Part shown: piece after piece, positions 1 to 11,290 of the stretch
How the letters are laid out: each line of letters starts with the position of its first letter
Numbering within the stretch: position 1 is the first letter of the stretch
NCBI GenBank assembly: GCA_031761405.1
Contig: JASEVX010000003.1
Location: forward strand, 114,083,831-114,147,830
Origin: Serripes groenlandicus
Lineage: Eukaryota > Mollusca > Bivalvia > Cardiida > Cardiidae
Direction of reading: 5' to 3'
Length of the DNA stretch: 64,000 nucleotides
Program-made: the position numbers and the translations under genes
The notes under the pieces: model-generated
Seen by the model: the letters and a program-made list of their open reading frames with translations, nothing else
What the model was told of the DNA's origin: nothing
Databases searched by the model: none

Positions 1-206
1 ACTCTGCAGCAGACGCCTTTGGAAATATCTTGGCAAAAAAGTGAAAAATCTCCATGAATGGGAGGTGATTTATTGAATAGATGTAAAAACATTGTGACAA
101 AAGCTGATTTTTTTTCATAATGAGCAATTTCACCTTTTGTCACAATGGTTTCAAAAGTTGTGTGTTGTAGAGGCATCAGAAATTGTCTGTATGAGGGAAA
201 AGGCCG
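1..206. mobile_element. TTAA-type foldback MITE (family 1), truncated by window edge
   Basis: Contains CTGCAGCAGACG near the left edge, the inner hairpin around 85-160 (loop near CATAATGAGC) and the right end GAGGCATCAGAAA...GAGGGAAAAGG. The left terminus is cut by the window start. Confidence 0.75.
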
Positions 207-350
207 AGCTCCGGTAGCTCAGTTGGTAGTGACGCCGGCTGTCAATCCAGAGGTTGTTAGTTTGAACCCCAGCTTGGTCAACATTCTTTCCGATGTTTGA
301 CAAAAGTGACAAGCAACATTCGTTTTTCACCAATAGGCTAACAGTCTATG
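207..350 (+). mobile_element. tRNA-derived SINE (SINE-1), + copy
   Basis: A tRNA-like head has box A TAGCTCAGTTGGTAGT (215-230) and a box B-like AGTTTGAACCCC (259-270). The body that follows (CATTCTTTCCGATG, TGACAAAAGTGAC, TTCGTTTTTCACC) recurs at 45750-45870 on the minus strand and at 56110-56280. A shared body after a tRNA head marks this as a SINE rather than a functional tRNA. The anticodon arm is degenerate. Confidence 0.7.
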
Positions 351-1500
351 TGGAAAAGCAGCCAGTTGCTTGGAAAGTATGTTATGTGGAGTACTGGCAT
401 GGTGAAAGAAAACCAGGAAACATATGAATAGGTGAACTGGCTACCGTGATATGGTCGATTTTATTATTAAATCAGCGTTAAACCCAAATCAATCAATGAG
501 GAAAAGGGTGAACCTCTACCAATATCGTTCTGACTGTTCTGCTTAAATTAGCTTTACAAGATGGCTAAAATATAAACATCTTCAATGACAACTCCTTAAC
601 CAATCCACCAATTTCAAAATTATGAAATCTTAACTTAATTAATCAATTAAAAAAAATAAAAATAAGTGGTGCCGTTATTAAACTGTGAAAACCATTCTGC
701 GAAGCTGCACAAGGTTGCAGCTAGAGCTAAAAATAAAAACATCTTTTCCTACTTAATTCATCAAATACACAAATAGATTACAGCTAGGTGAGCGATGCAG
801 GACCTTCATAGTCCTCTTGTCGTCTTTAACCTTTACCTGTTTCAGATGATATTTGACACCAGTCCTGTGAAGCAAGAAACTTTGGAAAACATAGTGGGAA
901 AAGAAGAAATGGTCCAAAACAAGCAATCTTTCCTTCAATTTTCCCCCCAGATATATATTTTCAAGCATACGTCAAAAATATAATGTCAGATAAACAGTTA
1001 ATTTGACGCATTTTAATGCATTTGCAGTAGACAACATTTGATAACATTCTGGAAAAAGAAAAAAAGTTCTTTAATATAAGCAATTGCTGCTTTGCCTATA
1101 ATAATTTCTAATCAATACTAAGATTCTACTTTCATTTATAATGAGTTTCCATATTTTTGCCTAGACGTTTTAAAGTTGTCTGCTGCAGATTTCTTGAATA
1201 TGGGAATGGCTTATGCTTTTATATCCAGCATTGTAATCTAAATGCATGTTGCATCATCTTTCTTTTTACACTGTACTTGATTGTTTGTCTTGTCAGTGTG
1301 TTATTTAAAGATCAGGATCAAAATTTTCCAATCTTTGATAAATAATTAACCCCTATTTCTATTGTCATTTGCTTCAACTGGGGGTAAAAATGTAAAAACA
1401 TGTGGAAAAGTAGAAATATATATTTTTGATACATGGCTGGAAATAGTATCAATATTTTTTTTTTATATTTCAATTCAAGTCATCTCCTGCAAATCATCAT
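351..1500. other. Gene-free stretch with repeat remnants
   Basis: No exon recognised. 785-828 is the 3' end of a pearl-like element (AGGTGAGCGATG, a GGAC...GTCC hairpin, then TCTTGT). 855-945 and 1018-1208 are decayed family 1 MITE copies, recognisable by GAAAACAT and GTCTGCTGCAGAT. The rest is AT-rich with no visible structure. Confidence 0.5.
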
Positions 1501-1518
1501 CCATACCACGAAAAGAGT

Positions 1519-1985
1519 TAACCTGCAGCAGACGACTTTGAAAACATAGTGCCAAAAACCTGAAAAAGCTTTATTGTTAAATAAAGTTGAAAACATTGTG
1601 GCCAAAGGAGAAATTGCTCATCATGAGCAATTTCACCTTTGGCAACAATGTTTTCAAAAGTCTTCTACTGCTATTTGCGTCAAAATGCGTCTGCAGGTGG
1701 GAAAGTGTTCAACCATTACACAATATTCAATTATTGATATCGATCAAACTTAAATCATCTGCTAAAATTTCTGTAAAACAAATAAAATTTAAAGTGCCCC
1801 CATTTCCCACGTACATGCAGACAACATTTTAAAACATTGTGACAAAAATAAAAATTGCTCAAAATGAGTAATTTCTTCTTTTGCCACAATCTTTTCAACA
1901 GTATGTAATGATTATAATTTCATCTTTAGAGGTTTTCCATATTGAGATGTTTTCAAAGTCGTCTATGTTGGAAAGGGTACTATAG
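1519..1985. mobile_element. Two adjacent family 1 MITE copies
   Basis: The first copy (1519-1712) runs from TTAACCTGCAGCAGACGAC to GGTGGGAAAGTG with an inner hairpin around GCTCATCATGAGC. The second (about 1800-1985) starts TTTCCCACGTACATGCAG and ends GTCGTCTATGTTGGAAAGGG. Both have lost terminal bases. Confidence 0.7.
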
Positions 1986-2167
1986 GGTAGAAAACCATTC
2001 ATGTTGAAGTCCATAAAGACATTCTTCAAGTAAAATGAGAATCATGCAATGAAGATTTCAAATTATGATTGTTAATAAGCAGATATTCTGATCTAAATCT
2101 TAATCAGATATGTAAGAGAGAACAGATTATTGGTTACAAATCTTGTAAATTTGCTGAAACAACTCTG

Positions 2168-2346
2168 ATATTATTGGAGTGGCTATATCTTGTAATTAAG
2201 TGGTTTCTCAGTTATTGGAGTGCCCATATCTTGTAATTAAGTGGTATCTCATTTATGGGAGTGCCTATATCTTGTAATTAAGGGGTATCTCAGTTATCAG
2301 AGTACCTATAACTTGTTATTAAGTGGTATCTCACATGTTATTGCAG
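2168..2346 (+). repeat. 41-bp tandem repeat abutting a putative exon
   Basis: About four units of 41 bp (starts near 2176, 2217, 2258 and 2299), each containing GGAGTGCCTATATCTTG and GTGGTATCTCA. The last unit, after a 44-bp step, is GCAGTGCCTATATCTGATGG, whose GCAG at 2343-2346 is the splice acceptor of exon (a). The array therefore looks like amplification of the intron-exon boundary. Confidence 0.8.
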
Positions 2347-2403
2347 TGCCTATATCTGATGGATTTTCAGACACAAGTAGTCCAAGCCATAGATCTAAAC
2401 TGG
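2347..2403 (+). CDS. DYNC1I: Putative dynein intermediate chain linker exon (a)
   Basis: A TTGCAG acceptor and a G|GTATGT donor frame 57 nt reading PISDGFSDTSSPSHRSKL, a serine-rich stretch. The exon ends in phase 1 and joins the next candidate exon without a stop. Serine-rich variable sequence sits at this point of the family, between the coiled coil and the WD40 domain. The exon is short and unconserved, so the call rests on splice sites, phase and position. The preceding 180 bp is a 41-bp tandem repeat that resembles this exon's own 5' boundary. Confidence 0.5.
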
Positions 2404-2728
2404 GTATGTTAATCAATTGGTTTTATTGTTCCAAAACCTGGCTGTTTCACTGTAAGATTTGATGTAGGCCATGCAGTGTTAAATACCAATTAAATGCTTT
2501 CTTAATTAAATAAATGTTAATTTTGGGCAATGCTGTAATTGTTCATTAATTGTTTCATTTGTAAATAGGCTCTATTCTTAGTTGATCGGATTTTTTAAAA
2601 CAGCTAGTTTTATATTAAAACCAAAATTACTGGTATCTTCTACATTCAAAACCACAACTGGTAAATGTTTAATTCAAGCAAAGTTCCTAGCAAAGGTCTT
2701 TTCAGACACATGGTTTATTTTTTATTCA

Positions 2729-3177
2729 CCCTTTCCAACTTACAGAGGCATTTTGACGCATCTGCAGCAGTCGACTTTTGAAAACATTGTTGCAAAAGGA
2801 GAAATTGCTCATAATAGGCAATTTCTCCATTTTGCCACAATGCTTTAACCCTTTCCCTCATACGACAATTCTGCAGCAGACGACTTTGAACGTATTTTGT
2901 CAAAACATAGAAAATCTCCATAATTGAATGGATAACCTATGACAAATAGTGGAAAACATTGTGGCAAAAGGAGAAATTGCACGTTTCGTGCAATTTCTTC
3001 CTTTTTCACAATGTTTTCAAAAAGCCGTCTGCTGCAGAGGCGTCAGAAAGTGTCTATATGAGGGAAAGGGTTAAACAGACTATTCAATAATTATACTTTG
3101 ATTTAGAGAGATTTTCCAAATTTGTCAATGTGTTTTGAAAGTTGTCTGCTGCAGATTTGTTGTTTGTGGGAAAGGGG
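2729..3177. mobile_element. Older family 1 MITE split by a younger copy
   Basis: The left half (2729-2844) runs from CCCTTTCCAAC through the inner hairpin to CCACAATGC. The right half (3075-3177) runs from ACTATTCAATAATTAT to GTTGTTTGTGGGAAAGGGG. Together they make one family member interrupted by the insertion at 2849-3070. Confidence 0.85.
2849..3070. mobile_element. Intact family 1 MITE, TTAA on both sides
   Basis: 222 bp from CCCTTTCCCTCATACGAC to CTATATGAGGGAAAGGG, with TTAA at 2845-2848 and again at 3071-3074. The inner hairpin has GCACGTTTCGTGC at its tip. TTAA target duplication with ends beginning CCC is the habit of piggyBac-type elements (known). Assigning this family to piggyBac is my inference. 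Confidence 0.88.
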
Positions 3178-3270
3178 TAAGGCTGCTATTTACTGTGGTG
3201 AGATAATTATATTAGTTTAATGAAGAAGACACAATCTATGTTTTCTGTTTCTCATTACACATGCTAACAG

Positions 3271-3354
3271 GGTCCCATAGCTCTCCGAGACACGCCTGCT
3301 ATGGCAGCGACACGGGGTTAGAATGGGATGAGGAGTTTTCTCTATATGATGAAG
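3271..3354 (+). CDS. DYNC1I: Putative dynein intermediate chain linker exon (b)
   Basis: 84 nt between a CTAACAG acceptor and a GAAG|GTAGCT donor, phase 1 to phase 1. It reads serine-rich then acidic, with GLEWDEEFSLYDE near its end. Mammalian intermediate chains have a similar LQWD...D/E stretch in the alternatively spliced linker, which supports membership in the same gene. The phase-1 symmetry means the exon could be skipped without breaking the frame, as alternative linker exons are in mammals. Transcript data would settle it. Confidence 0.55.
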
Positions 3355-3417
3355 GTAGCTCTGCAACAATGTATTCAGTGTAGTAACTCGGCCTAGAAGG
3401 AGCTCTTTTGTTTTTTT

Positions 3418-3800
3418 TAACCCTTTTCCACGTACAACAAATTTGCAGCAGACGACATTGAAAACATCTGGATTAGGTTATGTTATATCTTTATAAGGGA
3501 AGGTTTAATCATTAAAAGGAGTTGAAAACATTGCGGTAAAAGGAGAAATTGCTCGTTTTGAGCAATTTCTCCTTTTGTCACATTGTTTTCAATAGTCATC
3601 TGCTGCAGAGGCACAATTTGAAACATCTGCAGCAGAAAACTTTTGAAAACATTTTGCTCATCATGATCAGTTTCATTATTAGACGTGATGCTTACAACTC
3701 AGATCAATGAGTTTACTTTCCTTTGAAAGCGTTAAACCATAATTTAACCTAACTGTTTTCAAAGTAGTCTGCTGCAAAATTCTCCATGTGGGAAAGGGTC
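3418..3800. mobile_element. Composite of two family 1 MITE copies
   Basis: 3422-3612 is a copy with the inner hairpin GAGAAATTGCTCG...GAGCAATTTCTC. It passes at the shared TCTGCAGCAGA motif into a second degenerate copy ending GTCTGCTGCAAAATTC...GTGGGAAAGGG near 3799. Confidence 0.7.
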
Positions 3801-4675
3801 AAGTTGTAAATATGATCATGATTGTTTTCTGTTTTTAAGTTATCTTTTTTTTTCATCTGTCTTTGAGCTGTGCTACACTTGAATTGTCCTTAAAGTAAAT
3901 ACAAAAGTGGCAATTCTGACAGCCCTGCACTTTTGGTTTTCACAGCCAACACAAGACTAAGTATCATATATGCATGGTTCTATTTAGTCCTCCACTGGGT
4001 ATTAATGTGGCCACATTAATACGATGTGTGCATACATTTTCGGCATGGGTTTTCTATATGGGTGCTTGCTATTGCAGCAAAGTTTATGGTCAGGTTTTAA
4101 TAAGATTGTGTTGTATCCTAAATGCCGCCCCCTTGTCCCTCCTGCAGTTGTTGGACCCTAAAAGATACCGCCTTCCTCCGTTGTTTGGTTATGAATCAAA
4201 TGCAAGAAAAGTCAATCCGAGACCTATTACATTGCTGCACATAGATGTTATCCAATTATCAATGATTATAATTCATTTACTAATCCTAATTGAAAATGTC
4301 TGAAGAATAGACTATGAAAATCATGAAAATGAAAGCATCATATTGATGCGAAGAAGAAAATATTAAGGGAATACATGTAGTAACCTTTAAGCATTTTTAC
4401 TATGTTCTAAATTATGTTCAATGTCTTCAAGTTTAACATTATATGGTGAAAATCTAAACTATTAGATCAGATAATGGGGATTTCTTACTGTAAACAATGA
4501 CATTAAGGACGTATGTACAAGTTAGTACCCACGTTGTTTCTATCAAATCAAAGTACTATGAGTAATCCTATGGCCACAAAGACCTGTCCTTTATGATTTG
4601 TTGGTTTCACTTTAAACTGGAAGTTTCAGACACTCTGTATTGATAGACTAGAAAAATACATAATATACATTACTT
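3801..4675. other. Gene-free intronic stretch
   Basis: No repeat family recognised. A strong acceptor-like TGTCCCTCCTGCAG at 4133-4146 is followed by an open stretch to about 4300, but the encoded peptide matches nothing I know and no convincing donor follows. Confidence 0.35.
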
Positions 4676-4885
4676 TAAACCTTTCCCACATACAACAAAT
4701 TTGCAGCAGACAACTTTGAAAACTTTTAGGCGAGAATATGAAAGATTGTATAATTACTGAAGAAAGTTGAAATCATTGTGGCAAAAGGAAAACTTGCAAT
4801 TAGCAATTTCTCCATTTGTCACAATATTTTCAAAAGTAGTAAGCTGTACATGCGTCATAATGCCCCTGCAAGTGGGAAAGGATTA
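4676..4885. mobile_element. Family 1 MITE
   Basis: Starts TTAAACCTTTCCCACATAC and ends AAGTGGGAAAGGATTAA. The inner hairpin is shortened. 4886-5363 beyond it shows nothing recognisable. Confidence 0.75.
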
Positions 4886-5363
4886 AAAATGTTGCAAGAA
4901 ACTTGTTCAGTGAGAAAGAGTTTCCTTATAGTTTCCTTTATAGCATTGTTTACCAATATGTGGATTAAATATATTATATTGTTCACGTAATTATAGCGTT
5001 TTATGAAACAATCAAAAGCAAGGGTCTCCATGATGTTATGTGAAATTATTAACTGTTCTATAAAAAGAGATCAAGTTGATCTAGTTATCACAGTAATTAT
5101 CAGTCATAGAAATCTGCAAAACAAATCAATGAAAAAAACAAAGAATAAAAACATGCCTAGTGAATCAGGATATCCTTCTTATGTTCTCAGTTGCTAAAAC
5201 TCTCCAGTTTGTTCTTTTATTATTTAACAAAACCAACACACCAATGTTGAACCACATTACCTTGTACTTTAAACAGACAAAATACAAAGCACTTTGAAAA
5301 TGAGAAATAATTTGAACGGTTTCTACTTATAATTCATGATATCTATCTATCTATTGATATCTT

Positions 5364-5842
5364 TAAACCTCTCCCATACATGACAAGTCTGTAGCATATG
5401 TCTTTGAAAACATCTAAAATCTCCAAAATTGTTAAGTGCATTTATTGAATAGAGTTGAAAAAGTTGTGGCAAAAGGAGAAATTGTTCATTATGATGTTTA
5501 TTAATTTAATAATAATAAATGTTTTCAAAAGTTGTGTGCTGCAGATGGGAAATCACATTGAACAAATCTGCAGCAAACAACTTTGAAAACATCTAGGCAA
5601 AAATGTGGTAAATATCTGTTAATGTAAGTATACTTAACCCTTTCCCTCATATAGACGCTTTCTGATGCCTCTGCAGCAGACGGCTTTTTGAAAACATAGT
5701 GACAAAAGAAGAAATTGCACAAAACTTGCAATTTCATCTTTTGCCACAATGTTTTCCATCCATTCAATTATGGAGATTTTCTATGTTTTGACAAAATACG
5801 TTCAAAGTCGTCTGCTGCAGAATTGTCGTAGGAGGGAAAGGG
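5364..5842. mobile_element. Cluster of family 1 MITE copies
   Basis: 5366-5545 is a decayed copy and 5560-5632 a half copy. 5638-5842 is nearly complete, preceded by TTAA (5634-5637), with ends CCCTTTCCCTCATATAGACG and GTCGTAGGAGGGAAAGGG. From 5843 to 6217 there are only scattered remnants (a MITE fragment near 6000-6045). Confidence 0.8.
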
Positions 5843-6221
5843 TTATTGAATAGAGTTGATTACATTCTGGCACTTGCATTGAGTCACAAAAGGCATCAAC
5901 ACTCTTTACCGCACAGATAAAATCTGAAACAGATTGATAATTTTTAGAAAATCTTGGTAAAAATAGGGAAAATCACTTTAAATGACTTAACATTTATTGA
6001 ATAAGAGTTATAAACATTGTGATATGTGTCTGCATGTTTGTAAGGGTAAATACATTGTCAAAAACTATAAATATGTAAACAATGGTTGCCAGTATATCTG
6101 TGGACAAGAGAAGAAAAATTGTCTTAGCCATTGCTTAGAAGTCAAGTTTTGACTGCTAAAAAATGGTTTTTAGTGAGTTTTGCATGTCCATCCATTAGAA
6201 TATTGACTTGGATACACTTAA

Positions 6222-6443
6222 CCCTTTCCCTCATATAGACGCTTTCTGACGCCTCTGCAGCAGACAGCTTTTTGAAAACATAGTGACAAAAGAAGAAATT
6301 GCTCAAAACGAGCAATTTCTCCTTTTGCCACAATGTTTTCCAATTTAAGTCACAGGTTATCCATTCAATTATAGAGATTTTCTATTTTTTTACAAAATGT
6401 GTTCAAAGTCGTCTGTTGCAGAATTGTCGTATGAGGGAAAGGG
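6222..6443. mobile_element. Intact family 1 MITE
   Basis: 222 bp, preceded by TTAA (6218-6221). The ends are CCCTTTCCCTCATATAGACG and GTATGAGGGAAAGGG. The inner hairpin tip is GCTCAAAACGAGC. The right flank is ATAC, so the right-hand TTAA is not preserved. Confidence 0.85.
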
Positions 6444-6689
6444 ATACACAATTCATTTATCTTCTATGACATTTGATAATTTATGTTATGCTGTAGATTC
6501 CTTTTCGATTGATTGATTGGTTTTCAGAGAAGAAATGAATCATAAATCTTTATTGATCAAAGCACTCATGGTACTGGTCAATGTGTCGGGAGTTCTTTCC
6601 CAAAGGTAGACCCATTAAGATGCATCTGCATCAGAGGACAACAGCCATAATGTTTTCAATTCTATTATTTTCCTTGCCTTTCATATAGA

Positions 6690-7425
6690 TAGTTTTATGG
6701 CATATTTAGATCACCTGAGCCAAACGGCTAAAGCTGATATATTCTGATCACTCACTGCCATCATCATCCTTCGATAACTTTAAATGACATCTCCTCCTAA
6801 ACCGCTGGATCAATTTCAACCAAATTTACAGAAACCTTTAAATATTTAAAATCTATGTAGAACTTCTTTGGTTGCTGTGACATCAGAAAGGGGGGTAACA
6901 CCCAATATTTAAAATTCTTCTACTATAAATCAATTTGATGAATTCCTGCATAATTTGGAAGAAATGTTCCTTTGGTGGCCCTCTACAAAACTTGTTCAAA
7001 CCATATTGATTGGTTGAGAAACAAGACATCCAGGCAGTATCAGAAAAGGAGCAAAACGAAAAGAAAACAAATCCATTTTGTATGAAAGTGTCTGATTTCA
7101 AGAAATTTGCTTAGAAATGTTCCTTCAGTGAAAAGTTCCTACATCGGTTTTTTCAAGCCATATTGAGTTAAAAATGACAACACCTCCTAATTGACTGGAT
7201 CAACAGTAATCAAATTTCACAGGAACGTTCCTTTAGTGGTCCTCTTTCAAAGTTTATCAAAGATATAAATTCAATGTAGAACTTTGGTTGCTGCAGCATC
7301 AGAAATGGAGAAATATTCTTCTCCTCTGAATCCACTTGTCGCATTCCTATATAAATTGGTAGAAATTTCACAAGAATGTGACTTCGACGGTCCCATTCCA
7401 AATTGTTCAAAGAATGTGGCCTTAT
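6690..7425 (+). mobile_element. Pearl-like element, subfamily A, degraded
   Basis: Begins TTTAGATCACCTGAGCC and has the subfamily's second motif CTGATATATTCTGATCAC. Internal units (TTGGTTGCTGCAGCATCAGA, AATGTTCCT, TTCAAAG) recur in the copies at 28387 and 34677. The 3' hairpin is lost. Confidence 0.6.
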
Positions 7426-7426
7426 T

Positions 7427-7648
7427 ATCCCTTTCCAACATACAACAATTCTGCAGCAGACGACTACGAAAATATCTACTAAAAAATGTGGAAAATCTCT
7501 AGAATTGTAGATATTCTTACTGAAAAAAGTTGAAAACTTTGTGGCAAAAGGAGAAATTGTTTGTTTAGAGCAATTTCACCTTTTGTCACAATGTTTTCAA
7601 AAGTCATCTGCTGCAGATGTGTCAAAATGTGTTGGAAAGTGTTAAAAT
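7427..7648. mobile_element. Family 1 MITE
   Basis: From CCCTTTCCAACATACAAC to GTGTTGGAAAGTG. The inner hairpin has TTGTTTGTTTAGAGCAA at its tip. 7651-7851 holds further decayed arm pieces ending GTATGTGAGAAAGG. Confidence 0.75.
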
Positions 7649-7855
7649 GTCTTTTACTGATAAACTGATTCATTTACAGTGTCAGCTCCTTGCAGTTTCA
7701 TTCCCACTCATGTTTGCCTTCATGTCAACTGCTAACGATTTGTTATATGTGGAAAAGCTTTCAATTATAAAACTTTTAATATACCTTCATTTACTGTAAT
7801 TTTCATTCTTTTGATGTTATAAAAGTTGTCATGTTGTATGTGAGAAAGGATTAAC

Positions 7856-8069
7856 CCTTTCCCTCATACAGACGCTTTCTGACGCCTCTGCAGCAGACGG
7901 CTTTTTGAAAACATATTGAAAAAAGAAGAAATTGCTCAAAACGAGCAATTTCTTTTGCAACAATGTTTACCACTTTTAGTCATAGGTTATCCACCCAATT
8001 ATAGAGATTTTCCATTTTTTTTGACAAAATAAGTTTAAAGTCGTCTGCTGCAGAATTGTCGTATGAGGA
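7856..8069. mobile_element. Family 1 MITE with lost right tip
   Basis: TTAA at 7852-7855, then CCCTTTCCCTCATACAGACG. The right end stops at GTCGTATGAGG, missing the final GAAAGGG, yet TTAA follows at 8070-8073. Confidence 0.8.
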
Positions 8070-8112
8070 TTAAGCTATCAGAGGTTATATGAGGATAGAT
8101 TATAAGTTTTAA

Positions 8113-8332
8113 CCCTCTCCCTCATACGCCAATTCTGCAGCAGACGACTTTGAACTTTTTATCAAAACATAGAAAATTTCCATAATTGAATGGATAACCT
8201 ATGACAAAAAGTGGAAAACATTGTGGCAAAAGGAGAAATTGCACGTTTTGTGCAATTTCTTCTTTTGTCACTATGTTTTCAAAAAGCTGTCTGCTGCAGA
8301 GGCGTCAGAAATCGTCTATATGAGGGAAAGGG
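8113..8332. mobile_element. Intact family 1 MITE, TTAA on both sides
   Basis: 220 bp with TTAA at 8109-8112 and 8333-8336. It lies in the opposite orientation to the copy at 7856. The hairpin tip is GCACGTTTTGTGC: relative to GCTC...GAGC, both arms carry the change. Confidence 0.88.
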
Positions 8333-8404
8333 TTAAAGCATACAATGATTTAGTAGATAGCAGAATCTATCATCACATTTAATGATGACTATTGCAAGAT
8401 GGAT

Positions 8405-8875
8405 TTATAGCTCACCTGAGCTATTGTGATCACCCTGTGTCCATCCTTGGTCCTTGTGCATCATCACCAATAATCTTTAGACAACATCTCCAATTTCACC
8501 CAAACTTCACAGGAATTTTCCACAGGGGCTCCTCTTAGAAAGTTGTTCAAAGAATTAAATTCTAAAACTAGAAATCTGGTTGCTGCAGCTTGAAACTTTG
8601 TCAGAATGTTTGTCTTGACAATATCTAGGCTAAGTTCATTATGGGTCATGACAGGTCAAATACTAGGTCATTAGACCAAATTGATGAAAAATGTTGCTAA
8701 CACTCTGGAAGACATTTTTTTTTATTTGAGCATGTTGAAACTTTTCAGAATGGGTGTTTTGATGATAATAGCTTAGCTGACCACAGCATGAGTTATTGTG
8801 ATTGACTATGCAGTTGACTATGCGGTTGGCATAATTCAGGTGAGCGATCCAGGGTCATCATTGCCCTCTTGTTTC
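8405..8875 (+). mobile_element. Pearl-like element, subfamily A, short
   Basis: Starts AGCTCACCTGAGC followed by GTGATCACC. Ends TCAGGTGAGCGATCC, a GGGTCATCATTGCCC hairpin and TCTTGTT. The start and end motifs are inverted copies of each other. The internal core is short. Confidence 0.7.
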
Positions 8876-9290
8876 AAAAGTCGGCTCCTGCTGGGTGGTC
8901 ATATCTCTATGCAGGAAAAGGTTGACTTTTAACCTCATGTGTGATGCTTTTATAAACCTATTTATAATCTAAAGTCTAATCTGGAAAATTTGGAGTTAGA
9001 TTATGATATAGTTTTAAAAATAATGATTTAGAAAAAGGAGCATTTGCTCATTTTGAGCAATTTCTCCTTTTTCCACATAGCTGTTAACTCTTTCCCACTT
9101 GTCGACTCGTTTTGAGGCATATCCAATTCTTGATAATGAGCAGTTTTTACTTTTGCCGCAATGTTTTCAACTGTTTCACTTATTACGATTTCATCTTTTG
9201 AGGTTTAACCGCTTTCTGTTGCTCTACTAATTGATTTCCAAGTCCAAGCTGCAGATTTGTTGTTACAGGTGGAAAAGGGATAAAGTTTGT
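8876..9290. mobile_element. Decayed family 1 MITE pieces
   Basis: Around 9030-9082 an inner hairpin survives (GAGCATTTGCTCATTTTGAGC). Arm pieces follow at 9083-9175 and 9240-9282. Nothing else is recognisable to 9655. Confidence 0.5.
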
Positions 9291-9659
9291 GTCATCATGG
9301 AAGCAGTTCCTATAATGTGTGTGTGTGAGAGGGACACTAGCTTGTTCACATTATATTGGACATATTATGATACAGTATTTTCAATTAAATGTTTTATAAT
9401 ATACAGAAAAGATAGTATGAATCCTGCATAGGCTTTTCTCACAGATTTTCTAATACCCATTTAGAATATCCATAAAAAGGCCTTGTCACCGTTATTTGAC
9501 GGATAAAGAAAAAGGATAATATTAGATAAAATAAAAAATGTAGTAAGTCAAGGTCATGGAGCCCCTTGCTTTGTGTTTCTGTTTGTCTCTTATGTTCGTA
9601 TTGAAGTTGTAAAAAGGAACACTTGATCATTGTGCCACAGGAAGACAAATATACAGAGG

Positions 9660-9835
9660 TTTAGAAATAAAAAGACAATTTACATAGCTCGAGATAAGAA
9701 GTATTTCACATCCCAAAATCCTTATTTGACCCTCAAACCCTGTATTCTGGGTACTTAAAAGAATCGTCTCACTGAGACGATCCTTTTGAGTACCCACATC
9801 ATAGGGTTTAGTTGAGTCATAAGAGAGATATTGAT
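9660..9835. mobile_element. Palindromic MITE (family 2)
   Basis: The core is a long palindrome: CCTGTATTCTGGGTACT, AAAGAATCGTCTCA, TGAGACGATCCTTTTGAGT, ACCCACATCATAGGG. The outer arms resemble other copies (TAAGAGAGATATTG). A 55-bp unit with ACACTTGCATAGT...TGAAGCGC is repeated twice just after it (9848-9950). Confidence 0.75.
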
Positions 9836-10040
9836 TGGAATTGATTACTCCTCCCTATGTAACAGTAACACTTGCATAGTATATTGAAGCGCCTCCCTAT
9901 GTAACAGTGACAGTAACACTTGCATAGTGTATTGAAGCGCTTCTCCAGAAGCACCTGAAGAATGCTGGATTGAAAGACAGGCCTATATGTATTGAAGACA
10001 CTGCCACAGTGTTCTGATAATTTGCATATTTCATGGTCCT

Positions 10041-10229
10041 TTACCCTTTCCCACATATTGACACTTTCTAACAGCAGATTACTCTTGAAATCACATTGAT
10101 TACTCATTTTGATTCGCTGTTTTCAATTTTTCTCAATAATTTTACCTTCATTTACAGAGATTTTCTGTGTTTTTGCACATATGCTTTCAAAGTCATCTGC
10201 TGCAGATTTGAGGTATGTGGTAAAGGGAT
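10041..10229. mobile_element. Family 1 MITE, hairpin lost
   Basis: Starts CCCTTTCCCACATATTGAC and ends GTCATCTGCTGCAGATTTG...GGTAAAGGG. 10230-10745 shows nothing recognisable. Confidence 0.65.
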
Positions 10230-10745
10230 AATACTTGTTGGATATTCAAATTTGATGGTAAAGAAACTTAAAAAAATCGTCTTAGTTTAGACAATACGAG
10301 GAAGTATTACAACAGATTTTTTTAAGCATGACTAGGAATAATTTATTGGCTAGACTTGTCCATTTACCCCTGATTAAGACCTGTTCTAGGTAGACCAAAA
10401 GATTGATTTTCCTGTGGAACAACTGAAATGTTGTTGCATTTGCATGTTGCACTTTCTCTTCTTGTTGTTCTTCTTTCTCTGATAACCGTATACCTTGTAA
10501 GATATTTTAAAGTTGGTTGGTTTGAAAACATCGGATGAAAAAATGATTATATATACAATGAGAAATTTAAAATATAAGTAAGATAGAGAGTAAAAAACCT
10601 TTTGGGAAAATGAGAAATAAAGAAACTGACATATTTTCAAAATATATTTTTAAAATTTGAAGAGGTTTAAAAAATTATCTGTATCAAGTACAGCTTTTGG
10701 ACTTGTTAAAATTGAAATCAAATCATCTTTAAACAATTTGTTTTT

Positions 10746-11290
10746 TATAAGCTCTACTGGCCAAAGGCCAGAAGAGCTTATGCCGTGGCGAGGTCCTTGG
10801 AATTGTCGAAATTCTTATAATTCTTAATAATGTCGAAATTCTTATAATTCTTAATAATGTCGATTTTATGATGTTCTTAACTGTAGTAGAATTGTGTTAA
10901 TCTAGCTATCTTGTGTTTATTTTTGTCCCTGTATCATGTCTTTATGCTCAGTTCATCATTTGTTTCCCTGTATCATGTCTTTAGCCTAAGTTCATCAGTT
11001 GTTTCCCTGTTTCATATCTATTCTAAGCCTCAGTTCATCATTTGGATTGTTGGAGTATCATGTCTATAATCCTCAGGTTATCAATTCTTGCTCTCTATGG
11101 TCACTTTTGTAGTATTTGAGTTGTTAGTTGGTTTATCATCATTCTGATGATATCCACTAATCTAGCATAGAAAATGAATATTGTACAATATTGATGAACT
11201 AAAATTATTCGAAATGAACAATCTATATGACTGTATATGGTATGTAAGGTTGTTTAGCTTGATGACCATGAATTTATAATCAGCATTTTA
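10746..11290. repeat. Pearl-like 5' fragment and small tandem repeats
   Basis: 10750-10800 is the 5' end of subfamily B (AGCTCTACTGGCC...GAAGAGCTTATGCC). 10806-10862 is a 27-bp unit (CGAAATTCTTATAATTC) repeated twice. 10915-11065 has about four units of 45-50 bp with CCCTGTATCATGTCTTT and AGTTCATCA. Confidence 0.6.

Noticed and set aside
207..280. Functional tRNA gene
   Set aside because: Box A and B are present but the acceptor and anticodon stems do not pair, and the downstream body is shared with other SINE copies.
3974..4303. 109-codon open frame with a strong internal splice acceptor
   Set aside because: The peptide matches no dynein intermediate chain segment or other family I know, and no donor follows. 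It remains a possible unrecognised exon.
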